From Candidatus Woesearchaeota archaeon (GTDB lineage: Archaea; Nanobdellota; Nanobdellia; Woesearchaeales; UBA10216): a DNA stretch of 39,154 nucleotides. Position 1 is the first letter of the stretch. Each line of letters begins with the position of its first letter. The notes beneath the pieces were generated by a model. That model was given only the letters and a program-made list of their open reading frames with translations, had not been told where the DNA came from and ran no database searches. The DNA is taken from NCBI GenBank assembly GCA_002688315.1, contig NZCN01000006.1:1-39154 (forward strand). The letters are read 5' to 3'. The position numbers and the translations under genes were made by a program. Below, one piece after another: positions 28,995 to 37,511 of this stretch.

Positions 28995-29639
28995 ATGGCA
29001 GATTCGGAAATAAAAGTTAAGAAAGGCACAACAACTGTTGGACTAATCTGTAAAGACGGGATAGTTCTGGCTGCAGAGAAAAGAGCCACTATTGGCGGGT
29101 TTATAGCAGACAAAAAAGCAGAGAAAATAGTCCTAATAACAGATAAAATGGCATTGACAACTGCCGGAACTGTTAGCGATGCACAACTAATTGTTAAACT
29201 AGTGAGAGCAGAGCTAAAGCTAAAGCAAGTTCGAACAAACCGCGAGTCAACACTCAAAGAAGCAGCAAACCTTCTCGGAGGAATGATTTACGGCAACATA
29301 AGAAAATTTTCCGCAATACCAGGCATAACACAATTTCTTTTAGCAGGCGTAGACGATCAAGGAACACATTTGTATGACTTGTTTGTAGACGGTTCAGTTA
29401 TAGACATTACTGACTATGTTTCTTCAGGTTCAGGAAGCATAATTGTTTACGGCATCCTTGAAGCTTTATACAAAAAAGACATGACTATTAAAGAAGGAAC
29501 CGAATTAGCATTGAAATCAATAAATGCAGCAATACAAAGAGACTCTGCAAGTGGAAACGGAATTGTTGTTTATACAATTACGAACGCTGGCATTAAGAAA
29601 ATCTTAGACAAGAACATGGAAGCAATGCTTAAAATGTAA
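28995..29639 (+). CDS. psmB: 20S proteasome beta subunit
   Basis: KKG-TTTVGLICKDGIVLAAEKRATIGGFI, GSGSIIVYGILE. Confidence 0.95.
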   Translation: MADSEIKVKKGTTTVGLICKDGIVLAAEKRATIGGFIADKKAEKIVLITDKMALTTAGTVSDAQLIVKLVRAELKLKQVRTNRESTLKEAANLLGGMIYGNIRKFSAIPGITQFLLAGVDDQGTHLYDLFVDGSVIDITDYVSSGSGSIIVYGILEALYKKDMTIKEGTELALKSINAAIQRDSASGNGIVVYTITNAGIKKILDKNMEAMLKM

Positions 29640-29700
29640 TGCCTTGTCTCTTAATGATAATGAACATAAAATTTCTAAAGAAATCAAAAAGGCAGTTCTC

Positions 29701-31593
29701 ATGGCTGACATAATAAAAGAAATACTGAAAAACCTTCCGGAAGAAAAAATAAGCGTAGCAGCTTTTGAAGGCGCAAATATAGTGCTCTACACAAAAGACG
29801 CAAACTTTTTTCTGAACAACGAAGGCATGATAAAAAAAGCAGTTGATGAAGTGAGGAAACGCATAGAACTTCGCTCTGACCCAAGCATAACAGCAGACCA
29901 AGACAAAGCAGAAGACATAATTAAAAAACTGGTTCCAAAAGAAGCAAAAGTTGCCAACATACTCTTTGACCAGCAAAGAAGCCAGGTTGTTATCGAAGCA
30001 GAAAAACCTGGGCTGGCTATTGGAAAACAAGGAAGCATACTCCACGACATAAGAAAAGAGACCTTATGGGTTCCAATAATAAGAAGAACACCTGCACTAC
30101 GCTCAAAAATCATAGAAAACATAAGAGCAGTTCTTTATCAATATTCTGACTACAGAAGAAAATTCCTTGACAAAATCGGCCACAGAATATACGATGGCTG
30201 GATAAGAGGAAAAAAGAACGAATGGATTAGAGCAACCTATCTTGGAGGAGGACGGCAAGTAGGAAGAAGCTGCATATTGCTGCAAACACCAGAATCAAGA
30301 GTTATGCTGGACTGCGGAGTTGATGTAGCAAGCTCAACAGAGCCATACCCATTCTTAGAATCACCAGACTTTAACATAAACGAACTGGATGCTGTAATAA
30401 TAAGCCACGCTCACCTTGACCACATAGGATTTCTGCCTTACTTGTTTAAGTTTGGATACCGCGGCCCTGTATACATGACAGAACCATCACGCGATATAGG
30501 AGCACTTTTGCTTTTAGACTTTGTAAAAATAATGAAATCAGAAAACAAAGAACCTCTTTTTGACGTGGATGACATAAAAGAAATGGTAAAACACACAGTA
30601 ACACTTAATTATGAAGAAGTTACTGATGTTACCCCTGATGTTCGTATTACTCTATACAACGCAGGGCATGTTCTCGGAAGCTCAATGATACACTTGCACG
30701 TTGGAAACGGACTTCATAATCTCTTATACACTGGAGACATGAAATATGGAAAAACACAAATGCTCGAGCCAGCAGCAACAAAATTCCCAAGACTGGAAAC
30801 ACTAATGCTGGAATCAACCTACGGCGGAAAAGAAAACATAGGCACTTCAAGAGAAGAAACCGATGAAAACATGGCAGAATTTATAATAGAAGTAGCTAAG
30901 AAAAAAGGAAAAGTTCTTCTCCCTGTCCTTGGTTCAGGACGCGCTCAAGAAATAATGGTCACTATTCACAACCTTGTAAAAGCCGGGCGTTTGGAACCTT
31001 TGCCAGTATACATAGACGGAATGGTATGGGACATAACAGCAATTCATACAGCATACCCTGAATTTCTGAATTCAACCTTAAGAAGGCAAATATTCCACAA
31101 AGATGAAAACCCATTCCTCTGGGAAATGTTTAAAGAAGTTGGAAGCCAGAAAGAACGAAAACAAGTCATAGAATCAACAGGACCTTGCGTAATCATAGCA
31201 ACATCCGGAATGCTTGTAGGAGGTCCATCTGTTGAATACCTGCGCGCATTAGGAGAAGACCCTAAAAACGCAATGGCTTTGACTTGCTACCAAGGAGAAG
31301 GCTCACTTGGAAGAAGAATTCAAAGAGGAGAGCGTGAAATCGCCTTTAGTAACGGCTCTAAGCAGGAAGTACTCCAGCTAAAATGCAGAACAGAAACAAT
31401 TGAAGGCTTTAGCGCCCATTCAAACAGAAAGCAACTGCTTGACTTTATCTACCAATGCAGCCCAAGACCTAAAAAAGTCATAGTCAACCACGGCGAATCT
31501 TCAAAATGCCTTGACTTGGCAAGCGGAATACACAAACTAAACAGAATAGAGACTTCTGCTCCAAGAAACCTTGACTCAGTAAGAATAAAATAA
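29701..31593 (+). CDS. aCPSF1 (beta-CASP KH-domain ribonuclease)
   Basis: N-terminal KH (PGLAIGKQGSILHDIRKETLWVPIIRR), SHAHLDHIGFLPYL, GHVLGSSMI, GFSAHSN. Track ORF begins 29644. Confidence 0.96.
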   Translation: MADIIKEILKNLPEEKISVAAFEGANIVLYTKDANFFLNNEGMIKKAVDEVRKRIELRSDPSITADQDKAEDIIKKLVPKEAKVANILFDQQRSQVVIEAEKPGLAIGKQGSILHDIRKETLWVPIIRRTPALRSKIIENIRAVLYQYSDYRRKFLDKIGHRIYDGWIRGKKNEWIRATYLGGGRQVGRSCILLQTPESRVMLDCGVDVASSTEPYPFLESPDFNINELDAVIISHAHLDHIGFLPYLFKFGYRGPVYMTEPSRDIGALLLLDFVKIMKSENKEPLFDVDDIKEMVKHTVTLNYEEVTDVTPDVRITLYNAGHVLGSSMIHLHVGNGLHNLLYTGDMKYGKTQMLEPAATKFPRLETLMLESTYGGKENIGTSREETDENMAEFIIEVAKKKGKVLLPVLGSGRAQEIMVTIHNLVKAGRLEPLPVYIDGMVWDITAIHTAYPEFLNSTLRRQIFHKDENPFLWEMFKEVGSQKERKQVIESTGPCVIIATSGMLVGGPSVEYLRALGEDPKNAMALTCYQGEGSLGRRIQRGEREIAFSNGSKQEVLQLKCRTETIEGFSAHSNRKQLLDFIYQCSPRPKKVIVNHGESSKCLDLASGIHKLNRIETSAPRNLDSVRIK

Positions 31594-31595
31594 GC

Positions 31596-31883
31596 TTAAC
31601 TATTTTCTGAATCTCTCCACTGATAAACTTTATCATGGTGGTCATAATAGTAAACATCCACAACCTTATCTTTGTGATTTATTTTAAAAATTAACACAAA
31701 ATGTTTATCAATATGAACTCTGTTAAATGTTTGAAAAGGTTTTCTTAAGAATTTGTATTCGTGCTGAGGATGCTCTCTTATGCTAAGAAGTTTCTTATTA
31801 ATTATTCTTAACTGATTCGGATTTTTATTTGCGAGCTTCTTAAATATCTTATCTACTTCAGGTTTTATGCCTAAATCATACAT
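31596..31883 (-). CDS. RelE-family toxin
   Basis: DKIFKKLANKNPNQLRIINKKLLSIREHPQHEYKFLRKPFQTFNRVHIDKHFVLIFKINHKDKVVDVYYYDHHDKVYQW. Confidence 0.87.
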   Translation of the reverse strand: MYDLGIKPEVDKIFKKLANKNPNQLRIINKKLLSIREHPQHEYKFLRKPFQTFNRVHIDKHFVLIFKINHKDKVVDVYYYDHHDKVYQWRDSENS

Positions 31884-31884
31884 T

Positions 31885-32115
31885 CTATTTCAATCCATAT
31901 CTTTTTTCAAAATCTTTTACCCGAATACTTCTTTGTTTCTGTATTCGCTTGATTTTTTCAATAAACTCAGGTCTCAATTCTGGTTCCTCTTCTTCTATGT
32001 ACTTGCTGACAACAAACTCTATAGCTTCGCCTTTATCGTTTAAATCATACTTTGCTTTCACAACATTCAATGCTCTATTTGTATTTTCATCGAGTTTAAT
32101 CAACGCTTTAACCAT
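31885..32115 (-). CDS. cognate RelB-like antitoxin
   Basis: MVKALIKLDENTNRALNVVKAKYDLNDKGEAIEFVVSKYIEEEE; adjacent to RelE. Confidence 0.8.
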   Translation of the reverse strand: MVKALIKLDENTNRALNVVKAKYDLNDKGEAIEFVVSKYIEEEEPELRPEFIEKIKRIQKQRSIRVKDFEKRYGLK

Positions 32116-32135
32116 TTATATCACTTTATTTTAAC

Positions 32136-32148
32136 TAAGTGCAACTTA
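32136..32148 (-). promoter_or_regulatory. candidate RelB operator palindrome
   Basis: TAAGT-GCA-ACTTA next to TATA-like ttataaat (minus strand). Confidence 0.45.
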
Positions 32149-32240
32149 TTTATAATGCTTTTGTTTATTCATTACTGACTCTTTTCTATAAAATAAAGTA
32201 ATCGCAACTTTTATAAGAAAGCACACTAACTCTAAAAATT

Positions 32241-33122
32241 ATGCAGGAAATAATCATAGTAATTGCACTTGCCGTGCTAGCAGCCGGAAGCTATACAGAC
32301 ATTAAAAAAAGAGAAGTTCCTGACTGGCTCAACTATGGCTTAATGGTGTTCGGATTAGGAACTAACCTTCTGTTATCAATTGTATTCTGGACATGGACTT
32401 ACATTGCTTACAGCATAACAGGAATGCTTGCCTTTTTTGCTATAGCTTATGTTATGTTCTACACAGGACAATGGGGTGGAGGAGACAGCAAAATGCTTAT
32501 CGGATTAGGAGCTGTTTTCGGACTTCCATTATCACTGACAAGCCCATACCTTAATTCAAACAGCTTCCTGATATCCTTTTGGTTTAACCTTCTTTTAGCC
32601 GGAGTGATTTACGCATTTTTGTGGAGCATTATCATAGCTGTAAGAAACAGGAAAAAATTTGTGAAAGAAGCAAAGATAAGGCTTAATAAAAATGTAAAAA
32701 CAAGAAGAACCTTGTTGTTAATAGCAACTATGATTTTTTTAGCTTCCCTTGTTGTTGATGATTACCTAACCAAGCTTCTCCTAGCAACTTTTGCATCGCT
32801 TTCAATCCTTATGATTTACATGTCAGTGTTCTCAAAATCTGTTGAAAAAGTCGGCATGCTCAAGCTGGTGAAGCCTGAAGTTTTGACAGAAGGAGACTGG
32901 ATAGCGAAAAACATTTCTTCAGGAAAAAAAATAATTGCAGGGCCAAAAGATTTGGGAATTTCCAAAAAACAGATAAAACAACTCAACAAACTTTATTCAC
33001 AGAAAAAAATAAAAAAAGTTTTGATAAAAGTAGGAATTCCGTTTGTTCCAAGCTTTCTTGTTGCGTTTATCGTGACTATATTTTATGGAAACATTCTTTT
33101 GAAATGGGTGAATATTTTTTAA
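32241..33122 (+). CDS. A24-family prepilin/prearchaellin peptidase
   Basis: SYTDIKKREVPDWLNYGLM and GGGDSKMLIGLGAVFG motifs; multiple TMs. Confidence 0.9.
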   Translation: MQEIIIVIALAVLAAGSYTDIKKREVPDWLNYGLMVFGLGTNLLLSIVFWTWTYIAYSITGMLAFFAIAYVMFYTGQWGGGDSKMLIGLGAVFGLPLSLTSPYLNSNSFLISFWFNLLLAGVIYAFLWSIIIAVRNRKKFVKEAKIRLNKNVKTRRTLLLIATMIFLASLVVDDYLTKLLLATFASLSILMIYMSVFSKSVEKVGMLKLVKPEVLTEGDWIAKNISSGKKIIAGPKDLGISKKQIKQLNKLYSQKKIKKVLIKVGIPFVPSFLVAFIVTIFYGNILLKWVNIF

Positions 33123-33634
33123 GGAAGCCTATTTAACTGCTTTAGCATATAATCGTCTTCGTTGGTAGGAATAGTTTCATGCGCGTCATCAACAGTTAAT
33201 GCTTTTTTCTCTTCCTTTTCAAAACCGCCTATGGTATCTGTTTGCTCCTTAAGCTGAAGTTCAACAGTAGACATCTCTTCGTCATCAAACTTTTTTGGCG
33301 TCCAATTAAAACCAAGACCGTCGTTCTCTGAGCGGGGAACAATATTTATCGCAAAATGAGCAATGCGCTGGCCTGCAGAAATTCCATTTTCGATAATTAT
33401 GTTAATGCCGTGAACCCTTAGAGTTTCAAAAACACTTGTTGAAACAGTATTTGTAACATTAAACAAATGCCCTGCAATGAAATCAGGAATCTGCTCAAGA
33501 ATAGTGAAATGCTCTTTAGGAATAACAAGAACATGGCCAAGGCTTGCTGGAACAGGACTTAAAGCCACAACTAACTTGTCATCCTCAAAAAGCTTCTCCC
33601 CTTTTTCAACTATTTCGCAATAATCACAGTTCAT
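33119..33634 (-). CDS. HIT-family protein with degenerate triad
   Basis: CDYCEIVEKGE, LGHVLVIPKEHFTILEQIP, AHFAINIVPR. Confidence 0.88.
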   Translation of the reverse strand: MNCDYCEIVEKGEKLFEDDKLVVALSPVPASLGHVLVIPKEHFTILEQIPDFIAGHLFNVTNTVSTSVFETLRVHGINIIIENGISAGQRIAHFAINIVPRSENDGLGFNWTPKKFDDEEMSTVELQLKEQTDTIGGFEKEEKKALTVDDAHETIPTNEDDYMLKQLNRLP

Positions 33635-33636
33635 AG

Positions 33637-34293
33637 TTAATCTCCCAATACTTTGGTAATGTCATCCAAATCAAACTTTTCTTTTTTAGCTTCCTTTTTA
33701 CTGCTGCCTTTTTTCTTGTTGCTTGCTTTCTTTTTTTTACTGCTGTCTTTTGTTTTGGTTTTCTTAACTTTAGCAGGCTCAGCTTTTTCTTCCTTAACAA
33801 CTTCAGCATCGACTTTCTGCTTCTTAGCCAAAACTTTCTTAAGAATAGCGCCAACAGCTTCCATGTCTTTCTTTGGGAAGCTTTTTGAAGGAATTTCCAT
33901 GGAAAGCCCGTCATCATCGTTTCTTGGAATTATGTGAATCATAAAATGAGGTGCTTTTTGTCCTGCAGCAACACCATTAGCAATAAAGATAGTAGTCCCT
34001 TTGCAATTCAATGCTTTCAGAGCAGCCTGTGAAAGGCTCTTGCAAACCATAAACAAATGCTCAGCTAATTCTTCTGGAAGCTGAGGCATAACAGAAAAAT
34101 GCTCCTTAGGCATTAAAAGTATATGGCCTTTAGCAGCAGGATTAATGTCAAGAACAGCAATTGACTCTTCATCAGAGTAAACTGTTTTTGAAGGAACCTT
34201 GCCAGAAGCAATCTGGCAAAACACGCAGTTCTGTTTCTGAAACTCTGCAATTTCTTCTGGACTCATCTGCGAAAGCTCTTCTTCTGTGACCAT
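33637..34293 (-). CDS. HIT-family protein with degenerate triad and Lys-rich C-terminal tail
   Basis: NCVFCQIASGKVPSKTVYSDEESIAVLDINPAAKGHILLMPKEHF, APHFMIHIIPR; KKKKASNKKKGSSKKEAKKEK tail. Confidence 0.92.
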   Translation of the reverse strand: MVTEEELSQMSPEEIAEFQKQNCVFCQIASGKVPSKTVYSDEESIAVLDINPAAKGHILLMPKEHFSVMPQLPEELAEHLFMVCKSLSQAALKALNCKGTTIFIANGVAAGQKAPHFMIHIIPRNDDDGLSMEIPSKSFPKKDMEAVGAILKKVLAKKQKVDAEVVKEEKAEPAKVKKTKTKDSSKKKKASNKKKGSSKKEAKKEKFDLDDITKVLGD

Positions 34294-34318
34294 TTTCAAT
34301 CAAAATATGCACATGTTA

Positions 34319-34828
34319 TTATTCTTCAATTATTACTTTTGCCTTTGAGATAAGCTCTTTTGCCAATTCAAAAAGTTCTTCATAAAGGTCATCCTTAATT
34401 GAGAGACTTGTCCCATACTGATACTGTTCTCTTATATCAACACTTGTTTTTTCATTCGTTTTTTCAATATTCAAAGAGGCTACTTTGTTTAATAATTCTT
34501 TTTCAATATCTACCTTTCCTTCGCTAATTAAACTATGGACCAATGCCAGAGTACATTCCTGATTTCTGCTTTCGTATCCAAATTTCACAGTAATAGCTAA
34601 CAGAGAATGATACATTGAATAAAAAACTGTGCTTGCACTTATATCTGAAAATTTTCCCTTTTTCAAATAATCAGTGGCTTTAAGGTAATGTTCAGCTTTA
34701 CTTATATGTTCTTTTGCTTTATTCAAATCCGGTTCTGTTTTAACTAACCCCCTATGCTTTCCAAACTCTTTTAACTCTCTTTCCGCTTTTTTCAAGCACC
34801 AATCAACTTTATTCTTTGCATGACTCAT
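34319..34828 (-). CDS. HEPN-domain putative toxin
   Basis: KAEHYLKATDYLKKGKFSDISASTVFYSMYHSLLAITVKFGYESRNQECTLALV; 4-nt overlap with MNT gene. Confidence 0.85.
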   Translation of the reverse strand: MSHAKNKVDWCLKKAERELKEFGKHRGLVKTEPDLNKAKEHISKAEHYLKATDYLKKGKFSDISASTVFYSMYHSLLAITVKFGYESRNQECTLALVHSLISEGKVDIEKELLNKVASLNIEKTNEKTSVDIREQYQYGTSLSIKDDLYEELFELAKELISKAKVIIEE

Positions 34829-35409
34829 TTTCTAATTAAGCTTATTGCTACATCCTCGCCAAAAACAATAACCCCTTTTATAGCATTTAATATAACTTTA
34901 TCCTCTTTTTTAATATTTTTTTTGAAATCATCCTTTGTTTGATAAATGGGATGTAATTTCTTAACGTTTACAAGATTGATATCCTCTAGTTCTTTCTTCA
35001 ATTTAGCAAATGCCTTTTTATCTGTTATTAAAAGAGCATCTATGTCTCTAGCTTCTTTATGCTTTTTCAGGACAGAACCAAACAAAATAGCAAGATTAGC
35101 GCTCTTAATATTTTTAAGTTCACTAATCCATCTTTTTACATAAAAGTGAGCCTGCTCAGACTCTCGCTTCAATAAGAATTTAATATATTGTTTTGCGTAT
35201 TCATTATTGAAATTTAATTTATAGAATCTTGCTTTCCCAAGTTTTCTAGATACGAGAATGTTTTCCTCTTCAAGCCTCTTAGCTATTTTTAAAGCTCCCA
35301 TAGAGCTAATTCCTATGCTCTTTGCTATGCTGTTTGCATTATACTCCACTTCAGGACTTTTAAAAATCGTTAGTACAAAAAGCATCTCCTTGTTTGTTAT
35401 ATCTTTCAT
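34825..35409 (-). CDS. MNT-type nucleotidyltransferase fused to N-terminal winged HTH
   Basis: wHTH YNANSIAKSIGISSMGALKIAKRLEEENILVSRKLGKARFYKL; NTase LAILFGSVLKKHKEARDIDALLIT. Confidence 0.88.
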   Translation of the reverse strand: MKDITNKEMLFVLTIFKSPEVEYNANSIAKSIGISSMGALKIAKRLEEENILVSRKLGKARFYKLNFNNEYAKQYIKFLLKRESEQAHFYVKRWISELKNIKSANLAILFGSVLKKHKEARDIDALLITDKKAFAKLKKELEDINLVNVKKLHPIYQTKDDFKKNIKKEDKVILNAIKGVIVFGEDVAISLIRK

Positions 35410-35411
35410 AT

Positions 35412-35445
35412 AAACTCACAGTTTATATATATAAACTTGTAGTTT
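35412..35445 (-). promoter_or_regulatory. double palindromic operator candidate for the wHTH-MNT protein
   Basis: AAACT-CAC-AGTTT (35412-35424) and AAACT-TGT-AGTTT (35433-35445), centres 21 bp apart, around a TATA-like core. Confidence 0.7.
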
Positions 35446-35473
35446 AAATATTTTTTGTTTTCAGTTTTAAAAT

Positions 35474-35497
35474 AGAAAGTTCTTCTTCTGTTACCAT
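35474..35497 (-). pseudogene. displaced 5' end of the HIT gene (codons 1-8)
   Basis: ATG GTA ACA GAA GAA GAA CTT TCT = MVTEEELS; intact gene has GTC, GAG, TCG (all synonymous). TATA atttatatat 24-33 nt upstream. Confidence 0.85.
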
Positions 35498-35655
35498 AAT
35501 TGATCCTTTTAGCATGCTGCATATATAAATTTTGGCAGTAATACACAGTTATTTTCAATATTGAAAATTAATGCTGTTAAATACGTTAAAATCTATCTTC
35601 ACTGAACAGTTATAGCTAAAGTTTATATAGTAAAACCATATAAATATGGATTAGT

Positions 35656-35811
35656 ATGGGGAAAATCAAGATTTCTATGACTATAGAGGAGACTGTCTTT
35701 ACTACTTTTAAATCCTACTGTCAACAAAATGGCATGAAAATAAGTACAAAAGTCGAACAACTTATGAGAGAAAACATTAGGGATATGCCTTTACAAAGTT
35801 TCATGAAATAA
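35656..35811 (+). CDS. small RHH-like protein (51 aa)
   Basis: MGKIKISMTIEETVFTTFKSYCQQNGMKISTKVEQLMRENIRDMPLQSFMK. Not in ORF track (size). Confidence 0.55.
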   Translation: MGKIKISMTIEETVFTTFKSYCQQNGMKISTKVEQLMRENIRDMPLQSFMK

Positions 35812-35892
35812 TATTTATTTGTTTTATTAAAGAAAATAAAGTTGAGCACTCGGAGAAAGTGCTTGAAATTAAGACGTGAGTAACCCTCAAAA

Positions 35893-36078
35893 AGGGGCGT
35901 GTTGCATATGAAGTTAGGGGAAAAGAGTAGTGATAGCATTACCTATAGTCCTAGCCATCTCAATCCTGTTCATTTGTTTTCTATATCTGATAAAAATCTT
36001 AGTAGCATTAGAAACAGCATCGAAATAACATCACTTTCTTCCAGGAATTCGGAATTAGTATGCAATACGCCCCTGTCT
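35893..36078. repeat. about 180-bp segment bounded by a near-perfect 15-bp inverted repeat
   Basis: GGGGCGTGTTGCATA (about 35894-35908) versus TATGCAATACGCCCC (about 36060-36074): one mismatch. Confidence 0.6.
35930..36028 (+). CDS. possible 32-aa single-TM peptide
   Basis: GTG start: (M)IALPIVLAISILFICFLYLIKILVALETASK; lies inside the inverted repeat. Confidence 0.3.
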   Translation: MIALPIVLAISILFICFLYLIKILVALETASK

Positions 36079-36095
36079 ATTTCTCCAGACAGGGG
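36070..36095. terminator. hairpin (terminator-like) at inverted-repeat end
   Basis: CCCCTGTCT-atttctcc-AGACAGGGG, 9-bp stem. Confidence 0.45.
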
Positions 36096-36116
36096 TTTAT
36101 GCTCATTAGAAAACTA

Positions 36117-36545
36117 TTATCCAAGCAGATTTATCATTTCTTCTGTTGAGAAAACAGGCACAGTTGATTGCTTCTTAAAGAGTTTGTCGTTAGACCATAT
36201 TGCGCATTTAAGTTTCAATGCTAGTGCAAATAAATCGATATCTTTGAGAAATTCATCTTTATCTCTCTCTGAAAAGTCTTTTGAAAGGACTTTTGCTTCT
36301 CTGAACTGTGATTGGTATTCTTCCAAAGGTATGAATTCAACTCTCTGTACCAATTCTTCCAACTTTTTGTCAAATTCTTTCTGCGATAGCCTTGTTTTGG
36401 TTAACAAGTCCTGGTTGTACTTTTTGATTTCCCCTAACACCATTTCAGGAGCAAAAAGAGCTGATAAGTGCTTAACTGTATTTAAGAATACAGAATCTTT
36501 CCAGAAAAACGTAAATAAGACGTTCGAGTCAACAACCAACTTCAT
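36117..36545 (-). CDS. PIN-domain putative toxin
   Basis: KLVVDSNVLFTFFWKDS ... DIDLFALALKLKCAIWSNDKLFKKQ. Confidence 0.83.
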   Translation of the reverse strand: MKLVVDSNVLFTFFWKDSVFLNTVKHLSALFAPEMVLGEIKKYNQDLLTKTRLSQKEFDKKLEELVQRVEFIPLEEYQSQFREAKVLSKDFSERDKDEFLKDIDLFALALKLKCAIWSNDKLFKKQSTVPVFSTEEMINLLG

Positions 36546-36791
36546 TTACAACAGCCCTTTCCTCTTTAATTTCTTGAGACGATCTCTTCGCGATTCTCTC
36601 TGCGCCTTAACCGCCCACTGTGTAAACGCTTCCTCGCCTTTGAGTTTCTTCAACATTTCCTCTTTCCAAGAAAGCTGCTTGACTTTTTCCTCTATAGATG
36701 TCCGTATGAAGCCCGACCAATTCACTTCAGGGAACTTATTCATTAATGCCCTGATTTCAGGCGGAACTGATAATGTTACGCTTACCATTCT
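36546..36791 (-). CDS. RHH-like antitoxin
   Basis: MVSVTLSVPPEIRALMNKFPEVNWSGFIRTSIEEKV; abuts PIN gene. Track ORF starts 36803. Confidence 0.72.
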   Translation of the reverse strand, partial: RMVSVTLSVPPEIRALMNKFPEVNWSGFIRTSIEEKVKQLSWKEEMLKKLKGEEAFTQWAVKAQRESRRDRLKKLKRKGLL

Positions 36792-36814
36792 TAACACCTC
36801 CAAACATGTTAAAA

Positions 36815-36828
36815 AACGTAATTACGTT
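36815..36828 (-). promoter_or_regulatory. 14-bp perfect palindrome, candidate antitoxin operator
   Basis: AACGTAATTACGTT between atttaaatatt (TATA, minus strand) and the antitoxin start. Confidence 0.6.
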
Positions 36829-36864
36829 GAAATATTTAAATGTTTCGCTTTAAAATATTCATCA

Positions 36865-36937
36865 GGACAGCGGTTCGTTGGTGAAGCTCCACCGCGGCCT
36901 CTCTTCGGAGAGGTAGGCAGCTTTGCCCGTACCGTCC
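36865..36937 (+). ncRNA. GC-rich structured RNA candidate upstream of a PIN gene
   Basis: GGAC...GTCC closing pair; CCTCTC-TTCG-GAGAGG, GGTG/CACC and GGC/GCC hairpins; GC-rich island in AT-rich DNA. Confidence 0.45.
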
Positions 36938-36983
36938 AAAATGTAACAGACAATAACACTTCAACAGCAGGAGGTGATGCTCT

Positions 36984-37511
36984 TTGAAGCGAGTACTGAT
37001 TGACACTAACGTTTATGGAGAGTTAATCTTGGATGAAGTAGCTACAAACATGCTGGTTGATTTGATACCATCAGAACTGATAATTTACGGCAGTGAAATT
37101 AATAGAACGGAATTAAGGGATGTAGCTAAACAAGCAAAGTTAGATCATAGAAGCAAGAGGATATCGCTACTAAACCTTTATGACTTCTTAACTCAAAAAG
37201 AAAAGCGCACATACAGAACAACACCGTTCATAGAACTTCTATCATTGAAATATTTTGAAGAATATACTAGACTGAAAGGTAAAAAAGGATATGAACTTTT
37301 GAGGAAGGATTTCATCATAGTAGCTACAGCCACTATCCACAACATGGACCTAGTAGTTTCCAAGGATACTAAAACTATGTTGAGCAAAGAAGCGAAAAAA
37401 GCATACGAGAACTTAAACCAGAGAAACCAGCTTAGAATACCTGAATTGCTTGACTATGCTGATTTTAAGAAAGAACTTGAGAGGTTGTACAATGAAGAAC
37501 GAACTACTTAG
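36984..37511 (+). CDS. PIN-domain putative toxin, orphan
   Basis: KRVLIDTNVYGELILDE ... RKDFIIVATATIHNMDLVVSKDTKTML; TTG start after GGAGGTGA. Confidence 0.82.
   Translation: MKRVLIDTNVYGELILDEVATNMLVDLIPSELIIYGSEINRTELRDVAKQAKLDHRSKRISLLNLYDFLTQKEKRTYRTTPFIELLSLKYFEEYTRLKGKKGYELLRKDFIIVATATIHNMDLVVSKDTKTMLSKEAKKAYENLNQRNQLRIPELLDYADFKKELERLYNEERTT

Noticed and set aside
35899-36987. 362-aa plus-strand ORF
   Set aside because: Antisense to a convincing PIN/antitoxin pair and running through the GC-rich structured element; Ser/Asn-rich composition typical of shadow ORFs.
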